Positions 1 through 7,955 of a stretch of 64,000 nucleotides of DNA are shown here, piece by piece. Position 1 is the first letter of the stretch. Every line of letters begins with the position of its first letter. The position numbers and the translations under genes are program-made. The notes beneath the pieces are model-generated. The model had not been told where the DNA came from and ran no database searches. It worked only from the letters and a program-made list of their open reading frames with translations. Source of the stretch: Verrucomicrobiia bacterium (GTDB taxonomy: Bacteria; Verrucomicrobiota; Verrucomicrobiia; Limisphaerales; UBA9464). The stretch is from positions 1 to 64,000 of the forward strand of contig JAHCBB010000002.1 in the NCBI GenBank assembly GCA_019634635.1. Reading direction: 5' to 3'.

Positions 1-353
1 CTGGCGTGCCGTTCGCGGCGTTGCGCCGCGAACAGAGCCACACGCACGATTCCGTCCGGCGGGACGCGTGCGCTCTGCAGTCCCGCCTCGCCGCCGCCTG
101 CGAGCTGAAGCGTCTGGCCCGGCTGGACCGCAGCGCCCTGCCAGACGCGGAATTCCTCCCCGGGTGGCACGCCCTGCTGTTCCTCTTTCCGGGTCTGCAC
201 CCTGACAACGCCCTCGACCACGGCCACGGCATCGAGCAGGTGCCCACGGAGCAACTGGGACTGCCCGGTTTCGCCGAACTCCTGTCCCGCCGCCACACTC
301 GCAGCGGCTCGTTCAAACCTCGCAGAGTCCGCAGGTTCGGAGGTGATCGGCAA
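1..353 (-). CDS. Possible partial coding region, unknown product
   Basis: Read on the minus strand, this stretch stays open from inside the 3' end of the DUF2075 gene to the window edge. Its codons are strongly GC-rich at third positions, as in the real genes nearby. There is no ATG; TTG codons at 353 and 362 are the only plausible starts, and either would overlap the DUF2075 gene by 40-50 bases. The residues (for example EFGETGQSQLLRGHLLDAV early on) match no family I recognise. It may be the next gene of the same operon, cut off by the window. An antisense open frame also exists here, so the call is weak. Confidence 0.3.
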   Translation of the reverse strand, partial: MPITSEPADSARFERAAASVAAGQEFGETGQSQLLRGHLLDAVAVVEGVVRVQTRKEEQQGVPPGEEFRVWQGAAVQPGQTLQLAGGGEAGLQSARVPPDGIVRVALFAAQRRERHA

Positions 354-2316
354 TTCTGTCAAACCGTGGCGCGTCGCGAGTGCGGTCGTCGGCGTCGCCG
401 TGGGGAATCCAAACGATGCTCCCTTCACGTGCTCGCGTGAGGAGGACGCGGTAGGTGTTGAGCAGATACGCGCGGTCAACCGGCGAAACCACATCCTGCC
501 ACTTTGAGCCTGCAAAATGTCGGAACTCCCAGCCGGACACGGCTGGATCGAGAGACAGATCTCCGCCCCAACAAACTCCCACCCAATCCAGTTCGAGGCC
601 CTGGCACTCGAATTCGGACGCCGCCACTTCGAGTTGGTTCGACGAACGAACATCCGGCGGATGGTTCAGGAACCAATGCACATACAGATCACGGTTCCCT
701 TGGCGAAATCCCGACGAAAGCTCCAAGCCGTGAGCGCGAAGTCGGATGGCACCTGAACTCGCAACCAAGCCGCATCGCCGTAAACCTCGCGTCCGCTCGC
801 GAAGCCAATTGCGCGCGACCGCCAGTTCCCTGGTCATTGTTAACGGGAAGTCTTCCAGTTGCCCCATCAAGGACTTCGCTCGCCCGGTGTCTGCTGCCAG
901 CACAGCGTTCACCCACTCCGTCAGTTTCTGGACACGAAAAGCGCGAAGGTTCACGTCCAGATGCAGCGACGGTTCTTCGCGCACCGCAACGCTCCCGCGC
1001 TGGTTGTCTGCAAACAACTGGTGGCCGGCCACGCTGGCATCTCCAACGAGCGCGCCGGGAGAGACAGCCACCTGCCAGTGTGGGAAATGGTCCCGGATCG
1101 TTCGCCCCCATTCGGAAAGGCCGGCCTCGCCAACATTGATTTCCTGTCCACCGCCAACGAGGGCAACCACCGCCGCCCAGTCCTCGTGGCGGTCCATGAT
1201 GCCCAAAACCGTCGCGGGCTCTGACTCGCTCCTCCCGGTATTCTTTTCGTTCTGCTTCGCGTTCCACGCCCGCTGCGCCTCATCAAACACAACCATGTTC
1301 TCGGCCGGGGGTTCTCCCGGTTTGGCAAGGCCATCGCGCACGAACTCATGCACGTTTTGGATGAAGGTGCCGCTTGTTCTGTCTTCTCCCCCTTGCTTTG
1401 AGCGGCGCTTGAAGTCCCGCTCAATGGCCGCCCGCACAATCTTGACGAGAGGACCGTTGCCGGAGAGGAACACGCCCGGCGTACGTCCACCTGCCCGCAG
1501 GGCTGGGTTGTGAACCACATTGAGACCAGCGAGTGTCTTGCCTGCCCCTGGGATGCCGGTAACAAAGCAAACGAGCTTTTGCCGGTGAGCTTGCGCGTCC
1601 CGGATGATTTCGAGAAGCCGCGCCGACGTTGCGGTGAGATTCGTTGCTCCCGCGTGCGAGTGGGCTATCTCCCGAACATCGTGACCGGCAAAGAGCGCCT
1701 CGGCGGCTTCGATGATCGTCGGGACTGGCCGGTAAGCGGAGCTATCCCAGCGGGCAACATCAAGCTGCGACCCGCCGGAAGTTTCCGCTGCGAGCCCCAC
1801 CTCGATCACATGAGCCAGTTGGCTCTCATTCGCAGAAACGACTGGCCGCACGACTTCCGTGCTTGCCGCACTCCTGCCTACTGGCGCCGCGCCAGCGCGC
1901 AGTGCGATGGCCACGGGGATGATACGCCGGTTCCGGCTTTCCTCGTGAAAGTCCCGAAGGTCCAGCGCGTAGTCTTCTGCCTGCTGGCGAGCGTCGGCCT
2001 TGTGTTCCCGCTCCTCCGTCTTGAACTCCAGGCAAAAGATCACGTCAGCCGCGAGGATTACCGCGTCAATCCGCTTCTGCCGCCTTGGGATCGGATACTC
2101 CAAGAGCACGCCCCACCGGGCGCTGGTTGGGACGCTGACCGCGAGTGCCGCCGTTGTCGCGCGGAGGGCCGCAATTTGCTTTTCCCAAGCACGCGTTTGC
2201 CGCTGCTTCAAATTGGTGAAGCCCTGCTGGGCACTTCTTGACGCCAGCACGCCCAAGACTCGCGAAGGCTCATCCGCGAGAAATTCGGCAAAGGTCGCGC
2301 GGTAGAATGCCGGCAT
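313..2316 (-). CDS. DUF2075 family P-loop NTPase/helicase-like protein
   Basis: A 667-residue protein of the DUF2075 family, which are P-loop NTPases related to DNA/RNA helicases and often found in accessory or defence neighbourhoods. The N-terminal 200 residues look like a nuclease-type domain: LEYPIPRRQKRIDAVIL and FCLEFKTEE resemble a PD-(D/E)xK core. A clear Walker A, GIPGAGKTLAG, lies near residue 255 and a Walker B-like VVFDEAQRAW near 343. The C-terminal part has helicase-like features (FECQGLELDWVGV and a final RVLLTRAREG motif). It starts 3 bases after the stop of the XRE regulator, so the two are probably co-transcribed. Substrate and role are not established; the family assignment is firm, the nuclease reading is inference. 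Confidence 0.85.
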   Translation of the reverse strand: MPAFYRATFAEFLADEPSRVLGVLASRSAQQGFTNLKQRQTRAWEKQIAALRATTAALAVSVPTSARWGVLLEYPIPRRQKRIDAVILAADVIFCLEFKTEEREHKADARQQAEDYALDLRDFHEESRNRRIIPVAIALRAGAAPVGRSAASTEVVRPVVSANESQLAHVIEVGLAAETSGGSQLDVARWDSSAYRPVPTIIEAAEALFAGHDVREIAHSHAGATNLTATSARLLEIIRDAQAHRQKLVCFVTGIPGAGKTLAGLNVVHNPALRAGGRTPGVFLSGNGPLVKIVRAAIERDFKRRSKQGGEDRTSGTFIQNVHEFVRDGLAKPGEPPAENMVVFDEAQRAWNAKQNEKNTGRSESEPATVLGIMDRHEDWAAVVALVGGGQEINVGEAGLSEWGRTIRDHFPHWQVAVSPGALVGDASVAGHQLFADNQRGSVAVREEPSLHLDVNLRAFRVQKLTEWVNAVLAADTGRAKSLMGQLEDFPLTMTRELAVARNWLRERTRGLRRCGLVASSGAIRLRAHGLELSSGFRQGNRDLYVHWFLNHPPDVRSSNQLEVAASEFECQGLELDWVGVCWGGDLSLDPAVSGWEFRHFAGSKWQDVVSPVDRAYLLNTYRVLLTRAREGSIVWIPHGDADDRTRDAPRFDRIADHLRTCGLCEV

Positions 2317-2319
2317 ACC

Positions 2320-2562
2320 TCACTTCTCCATGCCCAGCAGCCACGCCGGAGAAACCCCGAGAACCTTGGAGAACGCACGGACCTCGAAGTCGGACACGTA
2401 GCGGCTGCCACCTTCGATTTTTGAAATGGCGACGCGGTCAAGCTGGATTCCGTACGCGGCGAGTTGGCCCGAAAGCTCGTCTTGAGTAAGCGGTGGATTC
2501 CGGCGGCGACGTGCTAGTTTAACACGTTCACCGACTAAATTGACTAGCTGCATTCGAGGCAT
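2320..2562 (-). CDS. XRE-family helix-turn-helix regulator
   Basis: An 80-residue Cro/C1-type DNA-binding protein. The helix-turn-helix covers most of the protein: LTQDELSGQLAAYGIQLDR is the first helix pair, followed by VAISKIEGGSRYVSDFEV with the typical recognition-helix end, and a final LGVSPAWLLG. There is no extra sensing domain. It precedes the DUF2075 gene by 3 bases on the same strand and is likely its repressor. A short inverted repeat lies just upstream in the divergent region shared with the HerA remnant. Family call is secure; the regulated target is inferred from position. Confidence 0.88.
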   Translation of the reverse strand: MPRMQLVNLVGERVKLARRRRNPPLTQDELSGQLAAYGIQLDRVAISKIEGGSRYVSDFEVRAFSKVLGVSPAWLLGMEK

Positions 2563-2597
2563 CTTTCAGCCACTTTGCGTGACTGCGCCCTGAAAAG

Positions 2598-2614
2598 TGT
2601 TCTAGATTGGAACA
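2598..2614. promoter_or_regulatory. Candidate operator (inverted repeat) between XRE and HerA genes
   Basis: TGTTC-N7-GAACA is an exact dyad about 35 bases upstream of the XRE start and just ahead of the HerA remnant's GTG. Its placement between divergent genes, one encoding a Cro/C1-like protein, suits an autoregulatory site. The arms are short, so chance occurrence is possible. Confidence 0.25.
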
Positions 2615-2620
2615 TCGCCT

Positions 2621-3430
2621 GTGACCCAGGAAACATGGCAAAACGTTGGCTTCGTTCTTTGGAGCCAAGACTTCCGGTTCGGCTTCAACACGGATGGATT
2701 CAAGTCCCGTGTCGGCGACTTGGTGGCGGTGCAGATGGAAGTGCCGGATGAGGCACGGACGGGGACGCAAGGGATTTATGTCTGGGGCCGGGTGGTCAGC
2801 ATCAGCCGCTACAACCCGTTTTCCCCTACGAAGCGGCGCAAGAGTTGTCGAACGAAGGTCTTTCCCTGCAGGACACGATCCTCTCCAACAGCCGGGACCA
2901 GTTGGAGGCGGGGGTGCTGATTCTCGGCAGCACGCCGGCGGACGGCGGGTTCAAGAACCTCTTCCCGCTGACGTATCCGGTGCAGCCGACGGCGGAGGTG
3001 CTGCATCCGCCAGCGGCGGCGATCAAGGAGTTGCTGGCGGGCGGGATTCCCGGCCACACGCCGCTGCATATCGGCACGCTGATCGCGCGGCGGGACGTGG
3101 CCTCGCCTTTTCCGCCGACCGCGTCGTGGCCCGAAAATTCGCCATCCTCGCCATGACTGATGGCGGCAAGACGGTGGCAGCCCGGCGGATTCTGCGGGAG
3201 TTGATTGACCGGGGTTACCCGCTGCTGATCCTGGACCCGCACGGCGACTATCTCGGGCTTTGGCAGAAGCGTGAGGTCTTCCAAGGCACGACGGTACGAC
3301 TGCTTTATCCGCATATCGCGATGACGGAGCAGAACCGGCACATCGTGGAGATTCTGATCAACAAGATGACGGAGGGACTGACGGAGCCGCAACGGGAGGT
3401 GCTGGGGGAGTCGCTGTCGGAGGTGGCCAG
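2621..3430 (+). pseudogene. HerA-type ATPase (DUF87), frameshifted N-terminal fragment
   Basis: Remnant of a HerA/FtsK-like DNA-translocating ATPase of the DUF87 group. Three reading frames must be joined. The first starts at a GTG (TQETWQNVGFVLWSQDFRFG) and runs to about 2820, the second covers about 2822-3100 (GVLILGSTPADGGFKNLFPL), and the third about 3100-3430. The third carries the nucleotide-binding loop LAMTDGGKTVAARRI and the following LLILDPHGDYLGL strand typical of HerA. One base appears lost near 2818-2827 and another indel lies near 3100-3110. The gene stops abruptly near 3430, where AIPR sequence begins, so its C-terminal half is gone. HerA proteins usually pair with nucleases or Sir2-type effectors in defence islands; none is left here. 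Confidence 0.8.
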
Positions 3431-3436
3431 AGCGCC

Positions 3437-4582
3437 TTGGCCTGGATGAGAAATTTCCAGATTGGCAACGGCGGGCAAACCACGGCCAGCGTCTATCATG
3501 CGAAGAAGAAGGAGCGGTTGGACATCGCGCAAGTGGTGGTCCAGGTGAAGCTGACCGTGTTGAATGAGCCGCAGCGGATTGGCGAACTGGTCCCGCAGAT
3601 CGCCCGCTACGCCAACCGCCAGAACAAGGTCAACGCGGCAGACTTGGCGGCCAACGGGCCGTTTCACCACAACTTGGAGAAGCTGTCCCGCAGTGTCTGG
3701 GCGCCGGCCATCGGTGGCCTAGCCAGCGGAACACACTGGCATTACGAGCGGGCGCGCGGCTCGTATCTGGACGACAAGGCGCGCCAGGGCACCCCGGCGC
3801 GGCGTCGGGACTGGGAGAAGCAGAACCCGAACCACCAGAAGTTCACCAAGACGGACCTCGCCAAATATGAACACTCTTGGCTGGGACTGCCGCATTTGGT
3901 GTGTCTGGGCGCGGAAAAGAATTTCAACCGGATGGCCGAACGGATGGAGGAGGATGGCGAGCCGGTGGTGGACCAGAACTATTTCAAACATGCCGTGGCC
4001 AAGGCCATCCTCTGGCGGGCGGCGGAGAAGTTGTTCGACACGCTGGAACTCGAGGGTTACCGCGCCAACAGTGTGGCCTACGCGGTGGCATTGCTGGCGG
4101 AACGTTCCGGGCGGCGCATCAATCTGGATCAAATCTGGAATGAACAACGGTGCTCGACCGCCTTGTGCGAGACGCTGAAGGAAGCGGCCAAGGCGACCCA
4201 TGAACATATCACGCGTCAGGAAGGCAACCCCGGGGAGGCGTCCAAACGTGAAGCCTGCTGGCGGGAGCTCAGTTCGCGGGAGATCGAGCTGCCGACGGAA
4301 TGGGAGGCGGAACTGGCGGAGGCCGCGTTTGTGCCCGCGAATTCCGAGGAGGAAGCCCTGGCCGCCGAGTGGGAGCGGGTGCGCCACGATTTCGTCAACG
4401 ACGCGCGGACCTTGGGGGAGTTGGAGGCCGTCACCGGGAAGGCGTGGGTGGTCACGCGCCGCGGTGATCCGGTCTATTTCTACGCCGAGAAGCCGTGGGA
4501 GCAGTTGCGCAACTCGCGCGGCATGGGGCTGAAGAAGTTGCGCGGGCTGGTGGAGATTTATGCCGCCGCCGCCCGGCGGTGA
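3437..4582 (+). pseudogene. AIPR-family (abortive infection) protein, N-terminally truncated
   Basis: The open frame encodes 381 residues that match the C-terminal part of AIPR proteins, named for abortive-infection phage resistance. The family core NFQIGNGGQTTAS is at the very start, and ARYANRQNKVNAADLAAN, then THWHYERARGSYLDD, follow. AIPR proteins are normally about 550-700 residues, so roughly the first third is missing. The frame opens at a TTG with no credible start signal, directly after the broken HerA fragment. A single deletion joining two defence genes is the simplest explanation. The remaining frame is intact to its TGA, so a truncated protein cannot be excluded, but function is unlikely. 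Confidence 0.75.
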
Positions 4583-4591
4583 GTTCCAATG

Positions 4592-4741
4592 CCTCTGCGT
4601 TCAGTGCGTTCTTTTGCGGCCAGTGGATTTCGTCTGGTTCGCGGTCAACCCACCCCTGACCCCTCCCGGGAGGGGAACTTCGGCTTTCGTGTGGTTCGTG
4701 GTTAAATTGTTCCCATGCCTGACCTGTTCAGCAAAGCCGGG
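4592..4741. repeat. vsr-leader duplicate, copy 1, with palindrome
   Basis: Imperfect copy of the segment at 5320-5510. Shared blocks include a CTCTGCGTTC / TTGCGGCCA stretch, the string CTTTCGTGTGGTTCG, and the first codons of vsr: ATGCCTGACCTGTTC at 4715 here versus ATGCCTGATGTCTTC at 5481. After about nine codons the vsr homology ends and the hicA 3' end follows. Inside is a perfect 16-base palindrome, CCCCTCCCGGGAGGGG, at 4660-4675, able to form a hairpin. Confidence 0.65.
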
Positions 4742-4770
4742 CAAACACAGAACGGGGCCGCGGTGCGAGA

Positions 4771-4980
4771 TCAGATACCAAAGTCCTTCGGCGTGAGGCC
4801 GGATTGCCGGATGATGGAACGGGTGGTGCCGATGGGCAGTTCCTTCTTCGGGTGGGGAACGATGGTGATGCGCCCGGTGGCGTTGCGGTATTTGGCGTGG
4901 CTGCCTTTCTGGGCGACAAAGGCGAAGCCGTGCTGTTGCAGCACGCGGATGACGTCCGTTGAGCCCAGCCGTCTAGGCAT
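4771..4980 (-). CDS. hicA: HicA-type mRNA interferase toxin
   Basis: A 69-residue toxin of a type II toxin-antitoxin pair. It has the double-stranded-RNA-binding-like HicA fold, and the catalytic His lies in the motif QKGSHAKYRN, followed by ITIVPHPKKELPIGT and a C-terminal SGLTPKDF. When free it would cleave mRNA at translation sites. It is the second gene of the pair and overlaps the hicB 3' end by 8 bases. Antitoxin-first order is the variant arrangement; in E. coli hicA comes first. The gene is full length and looks intact. Confidence 0.9.
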   Translation of the reverse strand: MPRRLGSTDVIRVLQQHGFAFVAQKGSHAKYRNATGRITIVPHPKKELPIGTTRSIIRQSGLTPKDFGI

Positions 4981-5182
4981 TCACCGGCTCCTGGCCGACG
5001 TTGAGATCGGTGACGGGCGTGTAGGCGGATTCGGGTTCGCCCTCGAAGTAAAGTTCGACGGCTTCCTTGAGGTTGGCCACGGCCTCCTCACGAGTGGCCC
5101 CGAAGCTGGAAACGTCCACATTGAGGCACTGGCTGACGAAGAACTCGTCCTCGCGGTAAACGACATAGGCCATTTGTTTCAT
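4973..5182 (-). CDS. hicB: HicB-type antitoxin
   Basis: A 69-residue antitoxin with the HicB partial RNase H-like fold: YREDEFFVSQCLNVDVSSFG followed by TREEAVANLKEAVELYFEGE, the family signature. There is no C-terminal DNA-binding domain, as in the short HicB group, so how it would autoregulate is unclear. It comes first in the hicBA pair and overlaps the toxin by 8 bases, which favours translational coupling. A good sigma-70-like promoter sits immediately upstream. Confidence 0.9.
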   Translation of the reverse strand: MKQMAYVVYREDEFFVSQCLNVDVSSFGATREEAVANLKEAVELYFEGEPESAYTPVTDLNVGQEPVNA

Positions 5183-5188
5183 GCGACG

Positions 5189-5217
5189 AATCTACCAGCG
5201 GCAAGGTGGAGTGGCAA
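5189..5217 (-). promoter_or_regulatory. Predicted hicBA promoter
   Basis: On the minus strand TTGCCA (5212-5217) and TAGATT (5189-5194) are separated by exactly 17 bases, a good sigma-70 spacing. The -10 box ends only 6 bases before the hicB ATG, so the transcript would be leaderless or nearly so. Confidence 0.45.
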
Positions 5218-5319
5218 CCGGGTGGATGTGGCGTTCGCGGGGTGGAAACAATCCAGGCAAACGGGCAACGACTGATGGACGCTTATCAGCGCGGATGAGC
5301 GGAGATGAGCGGTCCAGAT

Positions 5320-5510
5320 CCTCTGCGTTCTTTGTGTTCTCTTGCGGCCATCAAATCCGTGTTCATCGGTGTGCATGCGTGGTTGAAATGCAGCCTTCCC
5401 CAACCCACCCCCGGCCCCTCCCAGGAGGGGAACTTCAGCTTTCGTGTGGTTCGCTAGGGTTTCGTGGTTAAGCTGCTCCCATGCCTGATGTCTTCACCCA
5501 AGCCAGGCGG
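5320..5510. repeat. vsr-leader duplicate, copy 2 (in front of intact vsr)
   Basis: Second copy of the segment at 4592-4741. It carries the related palindrome CCCCTCCCAGGAGGGG at 5415-5430 and runs into the real vsr start. The hicBA genes lie exactly between the two copies. The remaining bases of 5183-5480 hold no gene; they are the boilerplate CTCTGCGTTC / TTCATCGGTGTGCAT type of spacer sequence. Confidence 0.65.
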
Positions 5511-6131
5511 TCCGAGGTCATGGCGCGCATCCGGTCGCACGGGAATGCGGACACGGAGCTGGCGCTGGCGAAGCTGCTGCTGGCGAATGGAATCAGCGGG
5601 TGGAGGAGGCAGCTTCAAGTGCGGATTGTGGAACGCGGAACGCGGAGTAGCAGCCGAGGCAATGAAGCCCAAACTGCGAACCGGAAATCAGTCAGAGCCT
5701 CTTCACGTCGGCTGCTGCGAGTGAGGCCGGATTTCGTCTTTCGGCAGGTGCGGCTGGCGGTGTTCGTGGACGGCTGTTTCTGGCACGGATGTCCCAAGCA
5801 CGCGACGCAGCCGAAGGGCAACGCGGCGTTCTGGCGGAGGAAGCTGGCGGCGAACCGGGCGCGGGATCGCCGGGTGAACCGCGTCCTCCGCGCCGCCGGC
5901 TGGTGCGTGCTGCGGATTTGGGAACACGAGTTGAGGCAAAGCGAAATCCTCCTTCGCGCAAGGCTTCGGAGGACCGGGCGGAAAGCGGGAATGCGCGGAC
6001 GGGGAAACTTTCAACCTTCAACTCTCAACCTTCAACCTCGAACGAAATCGGAACGCGGAACCTCGCCTGTCATCCGGCGGATTCAGCGGGCGATTGCAGA
6101 AAACCAGCAGGGACAGGACAGCTATCCGTAG
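5481..6131 (+). CDS. vsr: Very short patch repair (Vsr) endonuclease with two inserted segments
   Basis: Vsr nicks DNA at T:G mismatches arising from 5-methylcytosine deamination. The start MPDVFTQARRSEVMARIRSH is the family N-terminus, and the core motifs RPDFVF, FVDGCFWHGCPKHATQP and VLRIWEHEL are present, with the metal-binding Asp in PDF. The protein is 216 residues, whereas Vsr proteins are normally about 130-150. The excess comes from an insertion after WRRQ (about residues 46-80) and another after WEHEL (about 155-195) before the final IRRIQRAIAE. Both insertions keep frame and consist of palindromic or simple repeat DNA. No cytosine methyltransferase gene, the usual partner, is in the window. 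Whether the enlarged enzyme works is unknown. Confidence 0.8.
   Translation: MPDVFTQARRSEVMARIRSHGNADTELALAKLLLANGISGWRRQLQVRIVERGTRSSSRGNEAQTANRKSVRASSRRLLRVRPDFVFRQVRLAVFVDGCFWHGCPKHATQPKGNAAFWRRKLAANRARDRRVNRVLRAAGWCVLRIWEHELRQSEILLRARLRRTGRKAGMRGRGNFQPSTLNLQPRTKSERGTSPVIRRIQRAIAENQQGQDSYP
5649..5716. repeat. REP-like palindromic element inside vsr
   Basis: AGCAGCCGA (5649-5657) and TCGGCTGCT (5708-5716) are exact 9-base inverted arms enclosing about 50 bases. The element is translated as the extra segment of Vsr between WRRQ and RPDFVF. I recognise its translation on the other strand (SSRREEALTDFRFA) as a pattern seen repeatedly in verrucomicrobial spurious proteins, which points to a dispersed repeat. 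That recognition is from memory and not tested. Confidence 0.55.
5947..6040. repeat. Palindrome plus TCAACCT-type simple repeat inside vsr
   Basis: TCCTCC (5947-5952) pairs with GGAGGA (5968-5973) around the core TTCGCGCAAGGCTTC. It is followed at about 6010-6036 by four loose copies of a TCAACCT/TCAACTC unit. Together these form the second extra segment of the Vsr protein. Confidence 0.4.
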
Positions 6132-6176
6132 ATCTGGCGATGGCGGGTGGCTGATGGATCCGGGGATGCTGTCTTC

Positions 6177-6760
6177 ATGCGCCAGCGTCGTCTGAAGGCT
6201 CCCGCCTCATTTCCGGTCGCCCATTGTCACTGCATGTCGCGGGTGGTGAAGCGGCGTACATTGACCTCAATCCGGTGCGGGCCGGATTGGTGGAGGATCC
6301 CAAGGACTGTCGCTGGTGCGGGTACAGGGCGGCGGCCGCCGGGGATGCCACGGCCCGTGCGGCCCTGGCCGCGGTGGTGGCGATGGCCCAACGACGGCCG
6401 GAGGTCGCTCAAGAACCCGGGCAGGCGTTGGCGACGTATCGGATGTGGCTCTTCGGACAGGGGGAGGGGAGCAAGGAAGAGCTCCGGACGGTGGATCGGC
6501 GGGGAAGGGATTCTCGCGGGAGGCGGTGCTGGCGGTGTTGGCGGCGCGGGGGAAGGTCTCTTTGCCGGAGTACCTGCAACTGCGGGTGCGGTACTTCGCC
6601 GACGGGGCGGTGTTGGGAACGCGGGAGTATGTGGACGGGATGTTCCACGCCCTGCGGTAGCGCTGGGGCACTCACCGCCGCAACGGCGCCCGGCCGATGC
6701 AGGGCCTGGCCGGCGACCTGTGCGTGCTGCGGGATCTGCGAAAGCAGGTCTTTGGCTGAG
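6177..6760 (+). pseudogene. REP-associated tyrosine transposase (RAYT, IS200-like), internally deleted and frameshifted
   Basis: The start RLKAPASFPVAHCHCMSRVV is the conserved N-terminus of RAYT transposases, which mobilise REP palindromes. About 20 codons later the frame jumps to AAYIDLNPVRAGLVEDPKD, a C-terminal half motif, so the central part with the HUH metal site and catalytic Tyr is deleted. A further frame change near 6490 leads to EAVLAVLAARGKVSLPEYL and TREYVDGMFHALR. A TAG at 6658 then interrupts homologous sequence that continues to the TGA at 6758. The gene is dead. It lies next to the palindromic repeats in vsr, consistent with past RAYT/REP activity. Confidence 0.8.
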
Positions 6761-7154
6761 GGGCGATCGGATGCGGACTCAAAAGCCCCATCAAGTCGCA
6801 AGGTGAGCTGACTCTGGAAATGCCTCAAGCACTCCAGCCTGTCCCTTGCCCGTCCCCGGGGAACCTTCCTCCGACACCACCTCCAAGGGCGCCATCCAGA
6901 TTCCGTGGGACCGCCCCCTGCCCTCGGCCCTGATCACGACAAGGGTTCGGTTTCGCGTGGCGGCGTCCCGATTGGTCGCGGAACGGAAACCATCCGCAAG
7001 GCGGTGCTCCGCGGCTCCGAAGATCCGACGTGCTGGTCCCATCAAGTCGTCCCCGGGGCTCGCCAACAACTGCCCTGTCCCTTGGCCCTGAATTCTGGTC
7101 TTCGCCGGGAGCGGGTGAAGCCCGTGGAGCTGCGGGGAATTCGCTGGCTTGGTT
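6761..7154. other. Intergenic region, no gene seen
   Basis: About 390 bases between the transposase remnant and the pseudopilin stop. A 12-base string CCCATCAAGTCG occurs twice (near 6787 and 7038), and CTGTCCCTTG also occurs twice (near 6839 and 7075). These suggest a degenerate repeat. Open frames exist on both strands but none has a recognisable product. Confidence 0.4.
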
Positions 7155-7955
7155 TCAGGACCCGTTGTCGATGCGCCAGCGTCGGCGGTGATCCGGAGCC
7201 GTGCCGTAGAATTCGTTGGTTCGAACCGTCTCAACGTGCTGGTCCACGAACAGCATGTTGAACCGGGCGCGAGGGTGGGAAAGTGGAAGGAGGGGGCCGT
7301 AAATGGCAGCGATGGTCCTGCTGCCACCGCTGAATGCAAACACCCCGGCGGTCCTCCCGCTTCCCTGCCACCTTTGCAGCTCCGCATCGCCCAGGGCATA
7401 CATGTCTGCTGGCGCGACCACATCGGTGTCCTTCACCCACCGGCTCGGACTTTCGGGAACATGGGCGTCTCCAAGGCCTCCCCTCCCGTGGTTCCCCGGG
7501 TTCGCACGCGTGTAGGCGTAACTTCCACCGGCGACCACGATGCTCGGTCCGACGCTTGGAAAGGGGTGGGAGCCATCGAAGTAAACTCCCTTGTAGCTTG
7601 GACACCGGAAGATCATTTCACCCCATCCGGCGTTTCCGGCATTTGGCGCCAACGCATCGAACCAATAGAGGCAGTTCTTCGCATTGCCGGCCGGTTTCAC
7701 TGCCATCGCCGGGAAATAGCCGAAGTCGTTCACGTAAAGCTGAAGGGCCAACCCCTGCTGCCGGAGGTTGTTCCAGCATTGGGCCGAATGTGCCCTGGCT
7801 TTGGCCCAAAGCAGGGCCGGCAGTAGCATCGCTGCCAAGATGGCGATGATGGCGATGACCACGAGCAATTCGACGAGCGTGAAAGCGTGTACCCGGGAAC
7901 CTCGTATAGCCGGGAAGCTCGGAGTCCTCCGGTCCAGGACAAAATGTGAGTGCAT
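7155..7955 (-). CDS. Type II secretion/type IV pilin-like pseudopilin (H-X9-DG type)
   Basis: Predicted pseudopilin of about 266 residues. Near the N-terminus is the prepilin peptidase site and hydrophobic helix, [19 protein letters not shown], followed by [19 protein letters not shown], the pattern abundant in Verrucomicrobiota and Planctomycetota. The C-terminal [12 protein letters not shown] is a variant of the H-X9-DG motif with Gln in place of Gly. The ATG at 7955 was chosen because it leaves a leader of about 23 residues before the FTLVE motif; an ATG at 8015 would add 20 residues. No other secretion genes adjoin it, so it is probably one of many paralogous envelope pseudopilins. Confidence 0.85.
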   Translation of the reverse strand: MHSHFVLDRRTPSFPAIRGSRVHAFTLVELLVVIAIIAILAAMLLPALLWAKARAHSAQCWNNLRQQGLALQLYVNDFGYFPAMAVKPAGNAKNCLYWFDALAPNAGNAGWGEMIFRCPSYKGVYFDGSHPFPSVGPSIVVAGGSYAYTRANPGNHGRGGLGDAHVPESPSRWVKDTDVVAPADMYALGDAELQRWQGSGRTAGVFAFSGGSRTIAAIYGPLLPLSHPRARFNMLFVDQHVETVRTNEFYGTAPDHRRRWRIDNGS

